From Pampus argenteus (lineage: Eukaryota; Chordata; Actinopteri; Scombriformes; Stromateidae): 64,000 nt of DNA. The stretch is from positions 21,790,001 through 21,854,000 of the forward strand of contig CM072870.1 of the NCBI GenBank assembly GCA_036937835.1. The letters are read 5' to 3'. A program made the position numbers and the translations under genes. Below, piece by piece: positions 23,001-49,905 of the stretch. Each line of letters starts with the position of its first letter. Position 1 is the stretch's first letter. The notes under the pieces were generated by a model. That model had not been told where the DNA came from. It was given only the letters and a program-made list of their open reading frames with translations, and made no database searches.

Positions 23001-25786
23001 AAGAAGGCTTCCTGTATCAGGTAGGTTTTATTAACCTACCCCAACACTTTATTTAACTTTTTAACGTCCACACAAATCAATAATAGATAAATAAAAGTTT
23101 GTCCATCTGATAAACAACAGCTTTTAATATCAGTTTATATGTGTAAATTAAATATAAAATAAATATATGTAATCACATTTAAATTAAATGTTTGTGTGCA
23201 CATTAACATTTTTTATACAATTTTATTTTAATGTTTGGTAATGCAAAAATTTCTGCATAATTTTACTTATGTCCTAATTTTTTTTCCTCACTCAAAATTA
23301 ATTCACTTTTTCGTTTTTCAAAATAAAAGTGGAAAATAAAATACAAAATTATCTGTTTTTATGTTATAGTCTAACATAACAACAATCAAACAGAAGCAGT
23401 TAATGAACTGCACCTTTTTTTTTTCTTTATTATTTTTTAACATTATTAATCAAACTTATGTGGTTCTGTTACACGTCTGTTAAACTCAGTAAATCTTCCT
23501 TCCTGTTTGCAGATTTCCAGGACGGGGAGACACACAGTGGAAAAGTTTCCTTTGCTTCCTTCTTTGCTTACAGTTACTGAAGATGAAAAAATACTGTTAG
23601 CAGGTACAACAACTAATGAACTATGAGTACCAAAAATGTTAAAACTTAAATAAAGAAGTTATTACATACATATTACATATATTTTAGATCATTTAGTCCG
23701 TGCTGAAGTTTCTTTGGCTCTGTTGGTACTGAATGGTGATGGTGTGATGAGGGTTTGTTTGTCCTCTGCAGGTAGCGAGCGGACTCTGAGCCTCTTTCAC
23801 ATCAACAGCGACTCTGTGGACGGATTCTTAAACCTCCAACATGACGACAACGTTTTATCTGCCTGCATCTCTTCTGACTGCCGGCTCCTCGCCTCCGGAG
23901 CTGCTGACCAACTCATACGAGTACGAGATAACACACGAGACATCACACCTCATAACACCTCATTCAATCCTGCTTCACAGTAAAATCCATCCAGCTGAAA
24001 GCAGAGTGAAGCAGCTGCAGGAAAGAGATAAACAGAGATAAACTTTTTCAAAATATTACATGGAAAAAGATGTTTGTCATAATGTTACTGTTTGACAGAT
24101 CTGGTCGGTGACCACTGGTGCGCTGTTGGACACTCTGTGTGGTTCGGACGCTCCCGTCACTTCTCTAGTTTTCTACGGCGGTTTTGTGGTTTCGGCCTCC
24201 ACGGCTACTTCCTGTATTCAGCTCTGGAGTCTGAAATACGACACCCGCCACAAACCCACCGCCCACATCCCTGCAGGCTCCGCCCATGTCGCCATCACCA
24301 AAGATGCAGACAGAGTTTTCTACGTCCGACAGCAGAGCCACCATGAGGTCATCAGCTGGAACACCAACACAGGTCGGTGCTGGAGCTGCAATGATTAGTC
24401 AGTTAATCAATTAGTCAATCATCAAATTGAGACCATGCAACCATTTTGATATTTGTTATATTCAAAAAACAAAAAATTGCAACACTACGAAATGCAACAA
24501 GCATCTATATAGCATTTATCAAAATGACAAACTCTCTCCGTCCTCCTGCAGACACTGATTAACCGCTAGTTGTCTTCTTCGTGTCTTGATGTCCCTGCAG
24601 GTTCTATGTCAGACCGGTTGCCCGTATCTGCACAGGTGTACTGTCTGGAGTTAGCGCAGCACAAACGTCTGCTGCTCTGTGGCCTGAACACCGGCACCAT
24701 CCTCATCTACCCGTTGGATCTCCCCCAGGAGACGCTGTGCATCCCCCCTCCAGAGAGCTTCTCCAGGGTGCTCTGCCTGGCTGTCAGCTCCCAGGAGAAG
24801 CACATGGCGGTGGCCTACGAGGACTCTGTGTGTCTGTTTGAAATCACCACCAGAGACAGCTTCCCCACGGTGGAGGGGCCCATGGAGAAGGTCTCCCTGT
24901 CCCTCCTCCACGCCCCCCTGTCCTCCATGGCGCTGTTGTCCGACCGCAGGCTGCTGTACGGGACGAGCTGCGGGGAGGTGAACCTCTGCGACTTCAGCAG
25001 CGGCAGCAGCTCCGAGCTGGAGTCCCACCGCAGCAGAGTGACCTGCGTGACGGCCAGTAACTGGGGGACGCACGCCTTGGTGGGCTCCGAGGACGCCGTG
25101 CAGAGGCTGTGGGCCCTCAACCCCCTGGTCCTGGACCACACCATGGAGTACAAGGTCAGAGGGGGGTGGAAATGTGTCTTTACTTCATCAATATACCTTC
25201 AGAGACCAAAGTCTGAGTTTATCTGCTGTGGTTTTGTTGATGCTTAGGGTTTTTTCTTCGAGGGCGTCCTCTCTGCTGCCTTCTCTGACAGCGACAAGTT
25301 CGTCTTCACAGGATCTCAGGACCGAACTGTGAAAGTCTGGGACGTCGCCACAGGTATGAACAGAAGAGACCTTTTTCTGTTGGAGTAAATCATATTTTTT
25401 CTTCAGTTGGAGTCTCCTGATATATTTTGAATCTACGTACATTTTAATAACAGTTTCTCGTGTTTCTCCTCTCAGGGAACCTTCTCTACGTCCAGTACGT
25501 CTACTCGCCCGTCGTCAGGATGGTGACCTACAGGAACGGCTTCGTGGCGTTATCGCAGCAGGGCTCCGTCATCAAGGAGGTGTTTCACTGTCCGGATCAC
25601 ATCAGTCCGGACTTCAACCCTCTGAGGAACGTCAAGGCCCAGTACCGGGTCACCTCCAGGGAGAAGAAGCGGGGCGACGAGCAGGCCTCCACATCGGACC
25701 TTCAGGACTTCAACCCGGCTCAGTTCAATCTGAACCTCATGAGCATGCTCAGATCCAAACCCTCCTCCACCTGCCTCATACTGTAG
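17062..25786 (+). CDS. nwd1: NWD1, NACHT and WD-repeat domain protein
   Basis: Nineteen exons: 17062-17251, 17811-17896, 18026-18142, 18379-18733, 18817-20128, 20366-20569, 20805-20958, 21132-21249, 21442-21606, 21779-21976, 22159-22281, 22363-22562, 22757-23020, 23513-23603, 23772-23920, 24099-24372, 24601-25154, 25248-25353 and 25476-25786. All phases close, giving 1656 aa (human NWD1 about 1560). Order: low-complexity leader, DUF4062-like domain (RVFISSTFTDM), NACHT ATPase (Walker A GAAGMGKT 437-444, Walker B with Asp533), helical region, then WD repeats from about residue 967. The start was chosen because an in-frame TGA lies 33 nt upstream and the ATG has A at -3 and G at +4. NWD1 is a cytosolic STAND protein reported to affect androgen-receptor signalling and purinosome assembly. 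The C-terminus is CLIL, a CaaX-like box. Confidence 0.95.
17098..17133 (+). repeat. nwd1: 9-bp tandem repeat coding Gly-Glu-Ala units in nwd1 exon 1
   Basis: Four exact GGAGAAGCA units translate to repeated GEA triplets in the leader before the DUF4062-like domain. The repeat is in frame, so length changes would be tolerated. A second methionine at 17218 sits immediately before RVFISSTF and could start a leaderless protein. Confidence 0.85.
17218..18142 (+). other. nwd1: nwd1 exons for the DUF4062-like N-terminal domain
   Basis: Exons 1-3 encode RVFISSTFTDM, then an ERKVLLEKAYPEV helix, VVDLRWG, an acidic HESCELFLQEIE helix and GPAFI. Exon 4 continues with LLGNRYG. The FISSTF...D-RWG...LGDRYG pattern is the TIR-like DUF4062 fold found ahead of NACHT modules in TEP1 and NWD proteins. 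Human NWD1, as remembered, begins inside this domain, so the fish gene shows it complete. Confidence 0.8.
18231..18320 (+). repeat. Dispersed repeat fragment in nwd1 intron 3
   Basis: It shares the GTGATTTTTACCTCTAAACT and CTCACATGGTTTCATTTC blocks and an AATATTTCAGCAA block with the inverted copy at 40283-40445, and in part with 7268-7300. Confidence 0.7.
19370..20128 (+). other. nwd1: nwd1 NACHT ATPase core
   Basis: A single 1312-bp exon carries the nucleotide-binding core. The P-loop GAAGMGKT (lysine codon at 19395-19397) and the hydrophobic strand LLIILDTLD (first Asp codon at 19665-19667) are both intact. The spacing of about 90 residues between them is normal for NACHT/STAND ATPases, so the enzyme looks competent. 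Confidence 0.85.
22159..25786 (+). other. nwd1: nwd1 WD40-repeat region
   Basis: Exons 11-19 encode successive WD units; recognisable ends include MAVWSLADKQ, LRRWSLMSG, VKVWNLDES, IRIWSVTTG, IQLWSLK, QRLWALNP and VKVWDVATG. At least two seven-bladed propellers are plausible over about 690 residues. The tail after the last blade is charged (REKKRGDEQ) and ends in STCLIL. Confidence 0.85.
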
Positions 25787-26551
25787 AGCACCAGGAACCA
25801 AACTGGGGTTCCCGGCCCTTTAGGGGCCACAAAGTTCTCATTGGATTTCTAAGATATTATTTTCATTTTATAAGAGATTCATTGGTTTTATTGTCATCAG
25901 GGTTCATGAACAAACACTACATGTTAAAATACGACAATATTCAGTTTAAAGTCATGAATATACAACCGACTTCTTCTGATATTTATTATTTGCATATATG
26001 AAAATAATGAAAATCCTTTTTAGGTTTTTAGAAAGCTTATATTTTTATTAAAATACGGTTTAAAAAAAAAAAGCTTCTGTTTGTCAGTTAAATGTGAAGC
26101 TGATGATGTTTTGGCTAAAATATGACAAATAAAGGGACAGAAAGTTTTCTGTCTGAACCTTTTGTTTTTGGTCGTTGTGAATCCAGACGGACCGAAGCTA
26201 CGAACATTAACGAAGAAACGAAGTTTTACTTTATAGAAATGATGTTTAAAATGTTCAACTTTAGTTTTACAGTCACTCAAAAACAGACGTTAAAGCAGCC
26301 TGGATGTATGACTGCTGCCATTTACTGAACTTAAAGACACACAGAAAGTCCCACAGACAGCCATTAAATGCATATTTAAGACTCTACAGGGTTTTCCTAT
26401 CAAGTAATAGATAAATAATTTATTTATCACAAAATGATGAAATTCAACAGCAGACACACAACATAAATCATATCAAAATAGAGAAAAGTGATGAAGAAAC
26501 AAATGCAATAAAGCCTAAATTATACACTCAAATATAATATAATATATATAA

Positions 26552-26588
<37 letters not shown>

Positions 26589-27078
26589 TACAGCAGATGT
26601 GATGGATGATGCAGCAAACAAATAAAGCAAACACATAATATTTATTTTACTTTTATTCTCAGAGATTTTGTTTAATTACATTAAAACTGTAAAAATGGAG
26701 GATTTTGAAAATTAAACCTTTGAAAACGTGTAAAATGTTAACAGATAAAACAAACCAACCGTTGAAGCGTTTATGAGTTTTATGTTGCGGTTAACGTTTA
26801 TTAAACTAAAACGTTGTATGTTGGCTGGATTTTTCCGTCAGTGAGTTACAGCTCAGCCATAAACACGAAGGACAGATACAAGCTTTTCCTGTGAATCATA
26901 GTTGGAGTTAAACATTAACTCTAACTACACCTGACACACCAGAAACACCTGAACTCCTGATCTGCTGTTGGTTTAACTCTCCGCCTTCCAAGCTTTGATT
27001 TGACCCCTCGAAGCTGCGTCTTTTTTTCACTTTGTGATTCTTTTAAAAGGTTTTTAAGACTCGGATTGAAGATCAGCG
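25787..27078. other. nwd1 3' UTR and intergenic stretch
   Basis: An AATAAA at 26128-26133 is the likely nwd1 poly(A) signal, 342 nt after the stop. An (AT)n run lies at about 26553-26585. The rest is AT-rich with no coding signal. The promoter of the next gene should be just before 27079. Confidence 0.5.
26128..26133 (+). terminator. nwd1: nwd1 poly(A) signal
   Basis: First canonical AATAAA after the nwd1 stop. Confidence 0.5.
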
Positions 27079-28308
27079 ATGGAGAAACTCTCTGCAGTGA
27101 TTTTCTGTTTGTTTCTGACTGTCAGAGCAGCGACGGCCCAGACAGGTACGACTACAACAACCAATGAATCCACTAAAAACACTGACGAGTGATTAACTGT
27201 TTAACCGTCAGTGCTTCCTCATATTTTAGAGATTTTTCTTGGATTTGTACAAATTAAATAAACTTCAGTGTTTATTCAGACATTAAATATAAATACATAT
27301 TTACAGCTACTAACAGGTGGAGCTGCTGCTGATGTGATAATATCTGATCACATTTGCTTTATTTCATCTTTTGGCTCCTAAAACAGTTATTTTTGTTGTT
27401 ATTGTGTTACAGCTCATCATTCCTGTTTACATATTAATAAAGTGTTAAGATACTTTTTTTTTTTTTTTTTTTTTTTTTTACAGGATTCTGGTGATTTTCT
27501 ATATTTTTTTAACTTAATAATATTACTTAATAATATTACTTACTGTATGTAGTGCAAACATTGATTATATGTATTTAATTTTATGAATTTATTTATTATT
27601 TTATATGGACTCCAGGATAAATCACAATAAACAATATTTCCAGTTTATGCTCCTTAACTACAATTCATTGAAAAATATTATAATTTCTAACAATACTAAT
27701 CATAAACATAATTATGGTCTTGATTATAGATTAACATTCACAATCGAAAGATGACGAGAGACTCACGTTGAGGCTGGATGACCTTTGACCTCTCCGTGTG
27801 TTTGTGTTGCAGCTCAGTCCGAGCGGCTCCCTCAGTGGCTCACCGGCATCATCGCCGTCATCGGCTTCCTCTTCCTCTGTTTCGTCGGCCTCCTGGTGAA
27901 GAAAGCCTGGTGCGAAGAGCCCAGCAGGTCAGCTGAAAAAAAATATATAGAAAACATACGTAGAGAAGAAGGACTCAAATATCAGACATCATGAAAATTT
28001 AATAGAGACAAAGTTTAAACAGTGTTTTCTAAACTGTCTGCAGGAGAGAAGCGACTGTGGGACGTGTGAACGAAAGTGAATTAAACATCTACGACACCGA
28101 CATTGACGGGATCAGGTGGGACGACGCTAAAATTCTCACTTTGCAAATTGTATTAAATTAAACTATTTGTTGTGTTATTGCTAAATGAATCAATATTACT
28201 TCATATCTAACTGTGTGTGTGTTTGGTTTTCCTATCAGGAGCAAAGAAGACATACACACTTATGACAACCTGGTGATTGACAGCAGCAGTAAAGTTACCG
28301 CCATGTGA
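27079..28308 (+). CDS. MAP17-family small membrane protein (PDZK1IP1/SMIM24-like)
   Basis: Four exons: 27079-27145, 27813-27927, 28044-28115 and 28239-28308, giving 107 aa with consistent phases. Residues 1-20 form a signal peptide (MEKLSAVIFCLFLTVRAATA, probable cleavage before Gln). A short ectodomain with LPQWLTGI follows, then one TM segment (IIAVIGFLFLCFVGLLV) and a KKAWCEE juxtamembrane motif. The cytoplasmic tail has two Tyr motifs (NIYDTD, HTYDNL). The last residues, VTAM, form a class I PDZ ligand, as in mammalian MAP17, which binds PDZK1 and NHERF proteins at apical membranes. Both PDZK1IP1 and SMIM24 share this layout. Human 19p13.3 synteny favours SMIM24 while the patj neighbour favours PDZK1IP1, so no symbol is given. 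It is convergent with the multi-PDZ gene. Confidence 0.85.
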
Positions 28309-28595
28309 TCGTCCTGGGATGATCCGATTGGCTGCCTGGAGACCGGAGACATTTTCATTTACACAAGAAAATACTGAGTACAGATTTACTGTTTAAATAA
28401 CTCAAATCTTTTTATCTTTAAATGCTACAAATTTCTAGGTAAATGTTACAAATCATTTAGCATTAAGTGTGAGATTATATGATTTTTTTTTTACTTCCTG
28501 CAGCCGAGCAGCAAACATGTCACGAGAAAAAGCAGATGATCTGATTAATAAGTATCTTTTCTAACAAACTCCTGCGTCGGCTCTCATTACTGATA

Positions 28596-28601
28596 AATAA
28601 A
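28596..28601 (+). terminator. Poly(A) signal of the MAP17-like gene
   Basis: AATAAA 288 nt after the stop codon. Confidence 0.45.
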
Positions 28602-31600
28602 TGATCAGTGATCAATGATTAAACTGCAGTGATTCCACAGAAAACAAACTGTGTCCAACTGCAGTTCCTCTGATGTCCACTAGAGGGTGCTATAACATCC
28701 TTACACATACAAAGTTCAGTTTTCTTCCACTGTGAAGCACCGACGGTCAGTTTAAAAGTTCCCTCTGGTTCAGTCAGAGATGTGAGTTCAGTAAAAACAC
28801 AGTGAAAGCAGATCTGTTTACATTTTAATAAAGTATGAGTCAAATATCTATGAAAAAGATCAAACTGATCAGTTTGTGGAGAGACGACGATGACGACTGA
28901 AGGTGGGTCTGATCCAATGGAGCTGCACCATTTCTGCTCATTAATGAAACCCTGACTGATACATGTGAAATGTATTTTGGTGTGCAATCAATACCAGAGA
29001 TAATCAGGCAAATAATATATATTATTTCTCGCTACTGAAGCTAAAGCTAAAACTTTAGCAACAACATCAACTTGACGGCCGTTTGTGAACGTCAGCTCGT
29101 CAGCAACGAAGCGTTCAGAGCAGGTTGGAGGCAACATTTCTACAGATGTTCACCTCAAGTTTAGGATCTCTGACCACGTTTAGCAAACGACATCAGAACA
29201 GGATGTAAATAAAAAATAAAAAAATCACTAAAAACAGAATATGGCGCAAAATTATGTGTCAAAGTTTGATCTCAAACTTGGACATTGTTGCATGTTTGAA
29301 AGCTCTTAAAAAAAGCAAATTTAAAAAAAAACCAATATTATTCAATATCATTTTTTTTTTTTCAGATTTTGGAAAAAAAAATGCTGCTTAACCTAAAATA
29401 TTTTCACTTGTTTCTCTACATGATGTTTAGGAAGCTTTTTTTTTTTTGTCCAAAATCTGACTGGACCACTGAATCATTTTTGAACATCAAATAAAAACAG
29501 AAGCAAATAAGAAATCATGAGAAGCTTAAATAAAGTAAAAACCTACAGAGAGAGATCATCAACCCACGAGAGGGAAGAGAGGAAAGGACAGAAGGAGGTG
29601 AAGAAGGAGACAAGGAGATGAGGAAGACAGAGGAAAGGAAGGAGAAAAAGATGAAAGACCAAAAGAGAAGAGTGAAGGATTAGAGAAGTGAGGATTGATC
29701 TCTTTGCTTTAAGTGCGTTTGTGCCGATCCACAATGATATGATATACGATATATGATATATGAGAGAAATGTTGACAATAACTCATCAGGTGATTGTAAG
29801 ACGTCATCTAGTGAATGTAAAGTAACAAAAACTTTAATAATTAACGGAGGAAGAACTTAATGCAAACATGTTCATGAACTGATGAAGCCTCTTGGATGAA
29901 AACGTCTTCAAAGACAAATAACCATAAAGTCCAGTTGGGTTCGATTTAATCTCCTTGAGATAATTATGACCTGGATGAATGAGAATATTCACAGGCTCAT
30001 TGCAAACAGTAAAAACAGTTCATATTTTCAACATTATTCCAGTTATGAATTTATTAAGCTTCTCAGAGACTGAAATGTTTGAGTTTTGGAAGAAAAAAAG
30101 ATGCAGGACATTAATAAGTAGTACAGTATGTCGGTGCTGGATGGCACACAGTTCTCACATATTGACAGAATTAGTAACATAGTTCAATCGATTATTGGCT
30201 GATTCGAAGGAGCCGCCTCCTTCATTTCCTGCTGTGATGTCACCTCCATGTTGATGAAGTCTGGACAAAGAGCCGAAAGTAGTTCAACGTTTATGTTTAA
30301 CATTTAGTTTTTCTGCAGACGTCTGGACGGAGGCCCGGCTGCTGGAGTTCACATCACAGCAGAAAACAACCGACTGTTGGCAGAAATTAAAAACCACAGA
30401 ACACAAGCTGAGAAGAGTCAGGAGTCACAAAGAGTCACGAAGACGCCGAAGCTTTTCTTTCCAACTTCTAGCGACGGATACGTCAGACGAGGCAGCGTTC
30501 ACACGAGCATCTGAAATCAGCCAAAATGTCACCACAACGTTTCGGTTTCCTTTACCGCCTTATTTCAAAACGCTTTCAATGAAGCTGCAAGTCAACATTT
30601 TTGTGTGTCATGAAAATGTGATTATTTTACTGTGACATCAGGTCATTTTTAGTGCATTTTAACCCAAACCAAGTGGGGTTTTGGGACTAATCAGGAAACG
30701 AGGCCTGCTCAACTGTAATTGGAGCACAGAGCCAAAAGGGGCGGAACTTAGATCCATTTTAAGAAAGGGTTAATTTATTTGTTGATGGGTTTAAAGGAGG
30801 CTGCTGATTTAAAAAGTTCGAGGAAACTTCTGAGAAAATCTGATAAAATAACTCAGCGTTTTTACAGATGTCAGATGTCGCCTGTGAACGCAGCATTTCT
30901 TACTGTGGTTTACAAAACATGTTTGTGCTCATAATAATAAAAAACAAACAACAACAACAAAAATAACAGTACATTGTTAATTTCCAGCAGGATCAAAAAA
31001 TAAATTACACTTCATTAACTCTGACATCTAACAAATAAAGTACCAAAAATTAAGACAGTAATTATGACCCCCAAAATCAGCCCAACATAAAGTATTTTGA
31101 TATGTATAAAGCTCAGAAACAAACGTCTGACGCATCTACAGCTGCAGCTTAAACATCTCAGTATCTGAACAAACAGACAGAAGCAAAAACGCTGCTAACA
31201 AAACAACTAAAACAAAAAAAAAAGGTTCGATTTAACGCAAAACAGTTCAACATTTAGTCAAATTCTCTGTCTGAAGTTGAAGAATCGAACTTCAAATCAA
31301 AAATATCCGTTCAAATTACCGACTGAATCTTTTTATAACAGCTTTAAATGACTGTTGAGTAACTAGACGTATATAAACATCAACTCAGACTAAACTGACG
31401 GGTGTTCGTGGCAGACTTGTTAAACTACGGAGCGCAGGAGGGACCAAATAATTTAAAATTTTAATATAATATATGATTAATTTGTGCCATCCTCTTGTCC
31501 TGCATACAGCTTGGATTTAATAAGGATATACTTTAAGCACAATAAATCCGTAACATTTACTGGGTTGTTGGAAGATGGATTATTCCTTTTTATTTTTGAC

Positions 31601-32363
31601 AGAGCTATGCTAGCAGTTTCCCCCCGCTTACAGTCTTTGTGCTAAGCTAGGCTAAAAATCTCTGTGACAAGAGGATTTTATTAAATGTTGGTCTGCTCCT
31701 TTTTATTCACGCCAGCTTCTACAAAGTCTTTTTCTCCATTTTAACTCTTTAATCATGATCATGTGGAAGACGCTGTATCTGTTGCCGGGAATCTCCGAGC
31801 CCATCGACGCGTACACGCAGACGCCAACATCGCCGCCATATTGGTCTGAGCAGAGACTCGACCAGTCCAGGGAACAACTTATGTCACACGTCTGAATCAT
31901 GCGACATAAATGTCATCATCACTCAGGTTCTTGTTTGTTTACAGGCCAGTTGTTTGGACCAATATGGTGGACGTACGCCGACGTATCGCAGCGATGGGCC
32001 GAAGTCCAGTCCCACCAAATCCTGAGAGTCATCTCCATGGAGACGCTTGAGTATTTAACAGTTATATAACGCTCCTTTATGTGTCCTATGGATGGGATAA
32101 ACTGAAACTGAACATCTCATTTTCTACAATTATAAACTAAATGATGGCACTTTTTTTTTTATAAACATGTAAAGACCTTGTTTGGCTTAAAAAAAAAAAT
32201 CTCAAAATATATCAGGTGTGATGAAAAGCTTCAGGTAACGTTTGCGTACGTGCGATATATATTTTTATATTCTAATTACAGCTCATTGTTTTCTAATGAG
32301 AGTAACTTATAAACTGTTTCGCTGTCTGTTGCAGCTGTAACCATCCTGGAGTTCACTTCTACG

Positions 32364-32377
32364 CCACTAGAGGGCAG
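32364..32377 (+). promoter_or_regulatory. CTCF-like motif
   Basis: CCACTAGAGGGCAG matches the 14-base vertebrate CTCF core CCASYAGRKGGCRS at every position. It lies between the convergent MAP17-like gene and patj, a plausible boundary position. Weaker relatives are at 14758-14771 (12/14) and 28677-28690 (13/14). Confidence 0.5.
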
Positions 32378-33858
32378 CAAAAACAAACATTTAGCTGCTG
32401 TTCAGGTGATTTTACACCCCAACAGGTATTTTTGCTTGATTAGACGCCTTCTCAGGACTGTGTGGGCAGATTGTGCTTGGTTTACATCACCTCCTGTTGC
32501 ACCTGTAAATGTTGACAATTTACATATTTTGTTGAGTTTGGAGATTTCATGTAATTCCACGATAGCGCTGACTCATTTCACCCTGAGCAGACGTCCAATC
32601 AGAAAGAAGAACACCTGAAAACACCTGCGTTGGTGTTTTTCCACTTTTGACACAAAATTAAATGAAAAAAAGAGAAAATAAGCACCTGTAAATTAAACTT
32701 TTGTTCAAACTTTTCTAATAATATTGTTATAATGTGACTTTTATGCACATTTTGAATAATTTGACTTTTATGGGATTAACTTTGTGTCATAATAACTGAA
32801 TGATTTTTTTTCTTAAATTATATATATATATTAATTTGAATGTGACGTGACCTTTTTAACTTGACCTAAATTAACAAACGGATGTAAAGTTATCATTTAA
32901 CTTTTTAAATTCATATATATTCAGCAGCCAACGTCTTTTATATGTTAATTATAATTACTAATAATAAGCAGAGAATAATTAAGAAGAGTCTTTCTGATTG
33001 GCAACGAGCACGCAGCGCTGCAACACCTGAGCTTTGTGTCAATTATTATGACACAAATTTAACCCCACAGCCTTTTAAATCAGATTTAATAAATTTATGA
33101 ATATTAAAAAAAAAAGAAAAATGGTAAAACTGAAAACAATTAACCCGAGCAGTGATTTGATTTGCAGAGTGAAGCATCCAAAAAATGCATGTTACACCGT
33201 AGCATGTGAACAGGCAGGTAGTGTGACTTGTTGTCAGTTGTGACGGCAGCAGCTACGCATCAGGAAGGCTGGACTGATGACTGTTTGCTAAATAAGAGCG
33301 AACACACGGAGATGCTAAGCTAACGTGTGCAACAACTGCATGGTGACATCTGTTCAGCAACACTTCCCTTTTGTTCCTCTGGAGTATTAACACTGTCTTT
33401 TTCATCGGTAAAAACAAGCGTCCCTGTCGTCCTATTAAAGTGTCACAAAGTCGCAAATTTAAGTTTTTTAGACTTTGAAGGACAAGTTCACAGTTTTTCA
33501 GGTGTGTTTAACAACGGTCAGGTGTCCATATGAACCGTGAAGCAAGAAAAACATGTTTCACTGTTCATTTGGACTGTTTAAGACACACGTGAAAAACTGT
33601 GAACCGGTCCTTTAAGGTTGAAACTGTCTCAGGTATGAAGGTGGAGACACTCATCTGGCGTCAGACATCAATCCGTACAAGACGTGTTTTTCTTTGATGC
33701 TATTTCTCTTTTTTCCTTTTTTGTTTTTTTGCATGTTGGGAAGTTCAGAGTTCATGATCCGTGATGATTCGTCATCCAAGAGTCAAAGTGTGTGTGTGAT
33801 TTATCTGGAGATGTCACAGGAGCTTCTGTGTTCGTATATGCGTGTCAGTGCATGCAGG

Positions 33859-33884
33859 TGTGTGTGTGTGTGTGTGTGTGTGTG
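33859..33884. repeat. (TG)13 abutting the patj stop codon
   Basis: On the patj strand the transcript reads TAA directly followed by (CA)13, so the 3' UTR opens with a CA repeat, the type bound by hnRNP L. Confidence 0.85.
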
Positions 33885-48510
<14,626 letters not shown>

Positions 48511-49905
48511 CTGCACACAGGAGGGAGAAGAGGAGTCAAACTACCTCCTACATAGAGATACGTACCAACATAACCTGCTCAGGTGACCTCACTTCAACAC
48601 ACCTGAACACCTGCTGACGGACAAAATCAGTTCTTTTTCTGTTTCCTTTTTTCTAATGAATTTTCTCAACTTTTTTTCTTTTTCTTAATTTTTTTTTTTG
48701 TGATTTACTCTTTGATGAGGTTATCAAATAAATTCCATTTTTGTTTTATTGCAATTTATTTTGTCTAATTATTATTATTATTTATTTTTTTGGTGAAAAT
48801 GGTCTCAAAGATTCACTTAACTAGCTTTTTCTCAGCCTTTAACCGTGACGTTAATACTATGTTACTATGTTCATTTCAGTGTGGTGAAATTTATATATTT
48901 AGGAAGCCAAGAGAAAAACAAAACAAAACAAAAACACTTTTTACCTTCAGACAAACTCAAAGTTTCAAAACCTAAATGCTTCATTTCTCAGTTACAAAAC
49001 CCTCCAACAGTAGCTGGTGGAAAGACAAGGAAAAAAACCAAAACTAAATACAAATGTGATGATGTGATGGAGAGAAAGAGGAGAAGGAGGGAATAAAGGA
49101 GGTGAAGACAAACGGGGGAGAAACAGAGGAAATGAAGAAGAAGAAGAGACGAGCAAAGAATATAATTTCCTGTCAAACATAATGCTGCTTAACAGTCTGT
49201 GAAATAAACAACACACAAACATGACACAAATATGAAACCTGAGATTAAAAGACATCATTCGGTCAGATGGACGGTTGGACCGTAAACACACACAAACACT
49301 CAGCGGCTGTTTGAGAGCTCATGAAATAAAACGTCCAGTTTTTTAGGAGTTGCAGGGTTATTTTTTTATTAAGACGCTTCCTGATGTTTTCCTTAAACGA
49401 CTTTTCTTTGTTCCGCGACAGCTACTGTTTTAAAGATATGAAGGTAAAGAAGAAGAAGAGGTGAGACGAAGATACAGCGAGACATAATGATGACAAATGT
49501 AAAGAGCAATGAAGTGTGAAACGGAGACGAGCGATGGAGTGAGATGGATGACACACACACAAATACACACACACACGCAGGCAGGTGGAGGTGTGTGTTC
49601 ACCTTATCCGGTCCAATCATTTACAAACAGTTTGCGAGGCACCAACGGCGTCCAAATTACAAACGACCCTCCACCCTGATACTGGAAACAGGTACAACTA
49701 CAACACACCTTTCACGTGATATATTATCACTAACAGATCAATTGTTAACATAAAACATTGTCCTAAACACTTCACAAAGATGATTCCTTAAAGTTATTGA
49801 TTAAGACACCTTGATAATAAAATAAATATGCACCTGTGTGTGTGTGTATTTATGTGCTTATCTTAATAGATTATTTATTGTTTTTTGTTTTGTGACAGGA
49901 TCAGG

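Larger units (their letters stand above)
28309..33884. other. Intergenic region and patj 3' UTR
   Basis: About 5.6 kb between convergent genes. A repeat copy at about 28655-28700 carries a CTCF-like core, and a cleaner CTCF match is at 32364-32377. A purine-rich plus strand occurs at 29560-29680. The part nearest 33884 is patj 3' UTR; no poly(A) site was assigned. No exon with splice support was found on either strand. Confidence 0.5.

Noticed and set aside
24651..25139. 162-aa minus-strand frame opposite nwd1 exon 17
   Set aside because: It is a shadow of the GC-rich nwd1 coding exon, which has the correct protein on the plus strand.
22159..25786. The WD-repeat part as a separate gene
   Set aside because: Splice phases run continuously from the NACHT exons into the WD exons, and the order matches NWD1.
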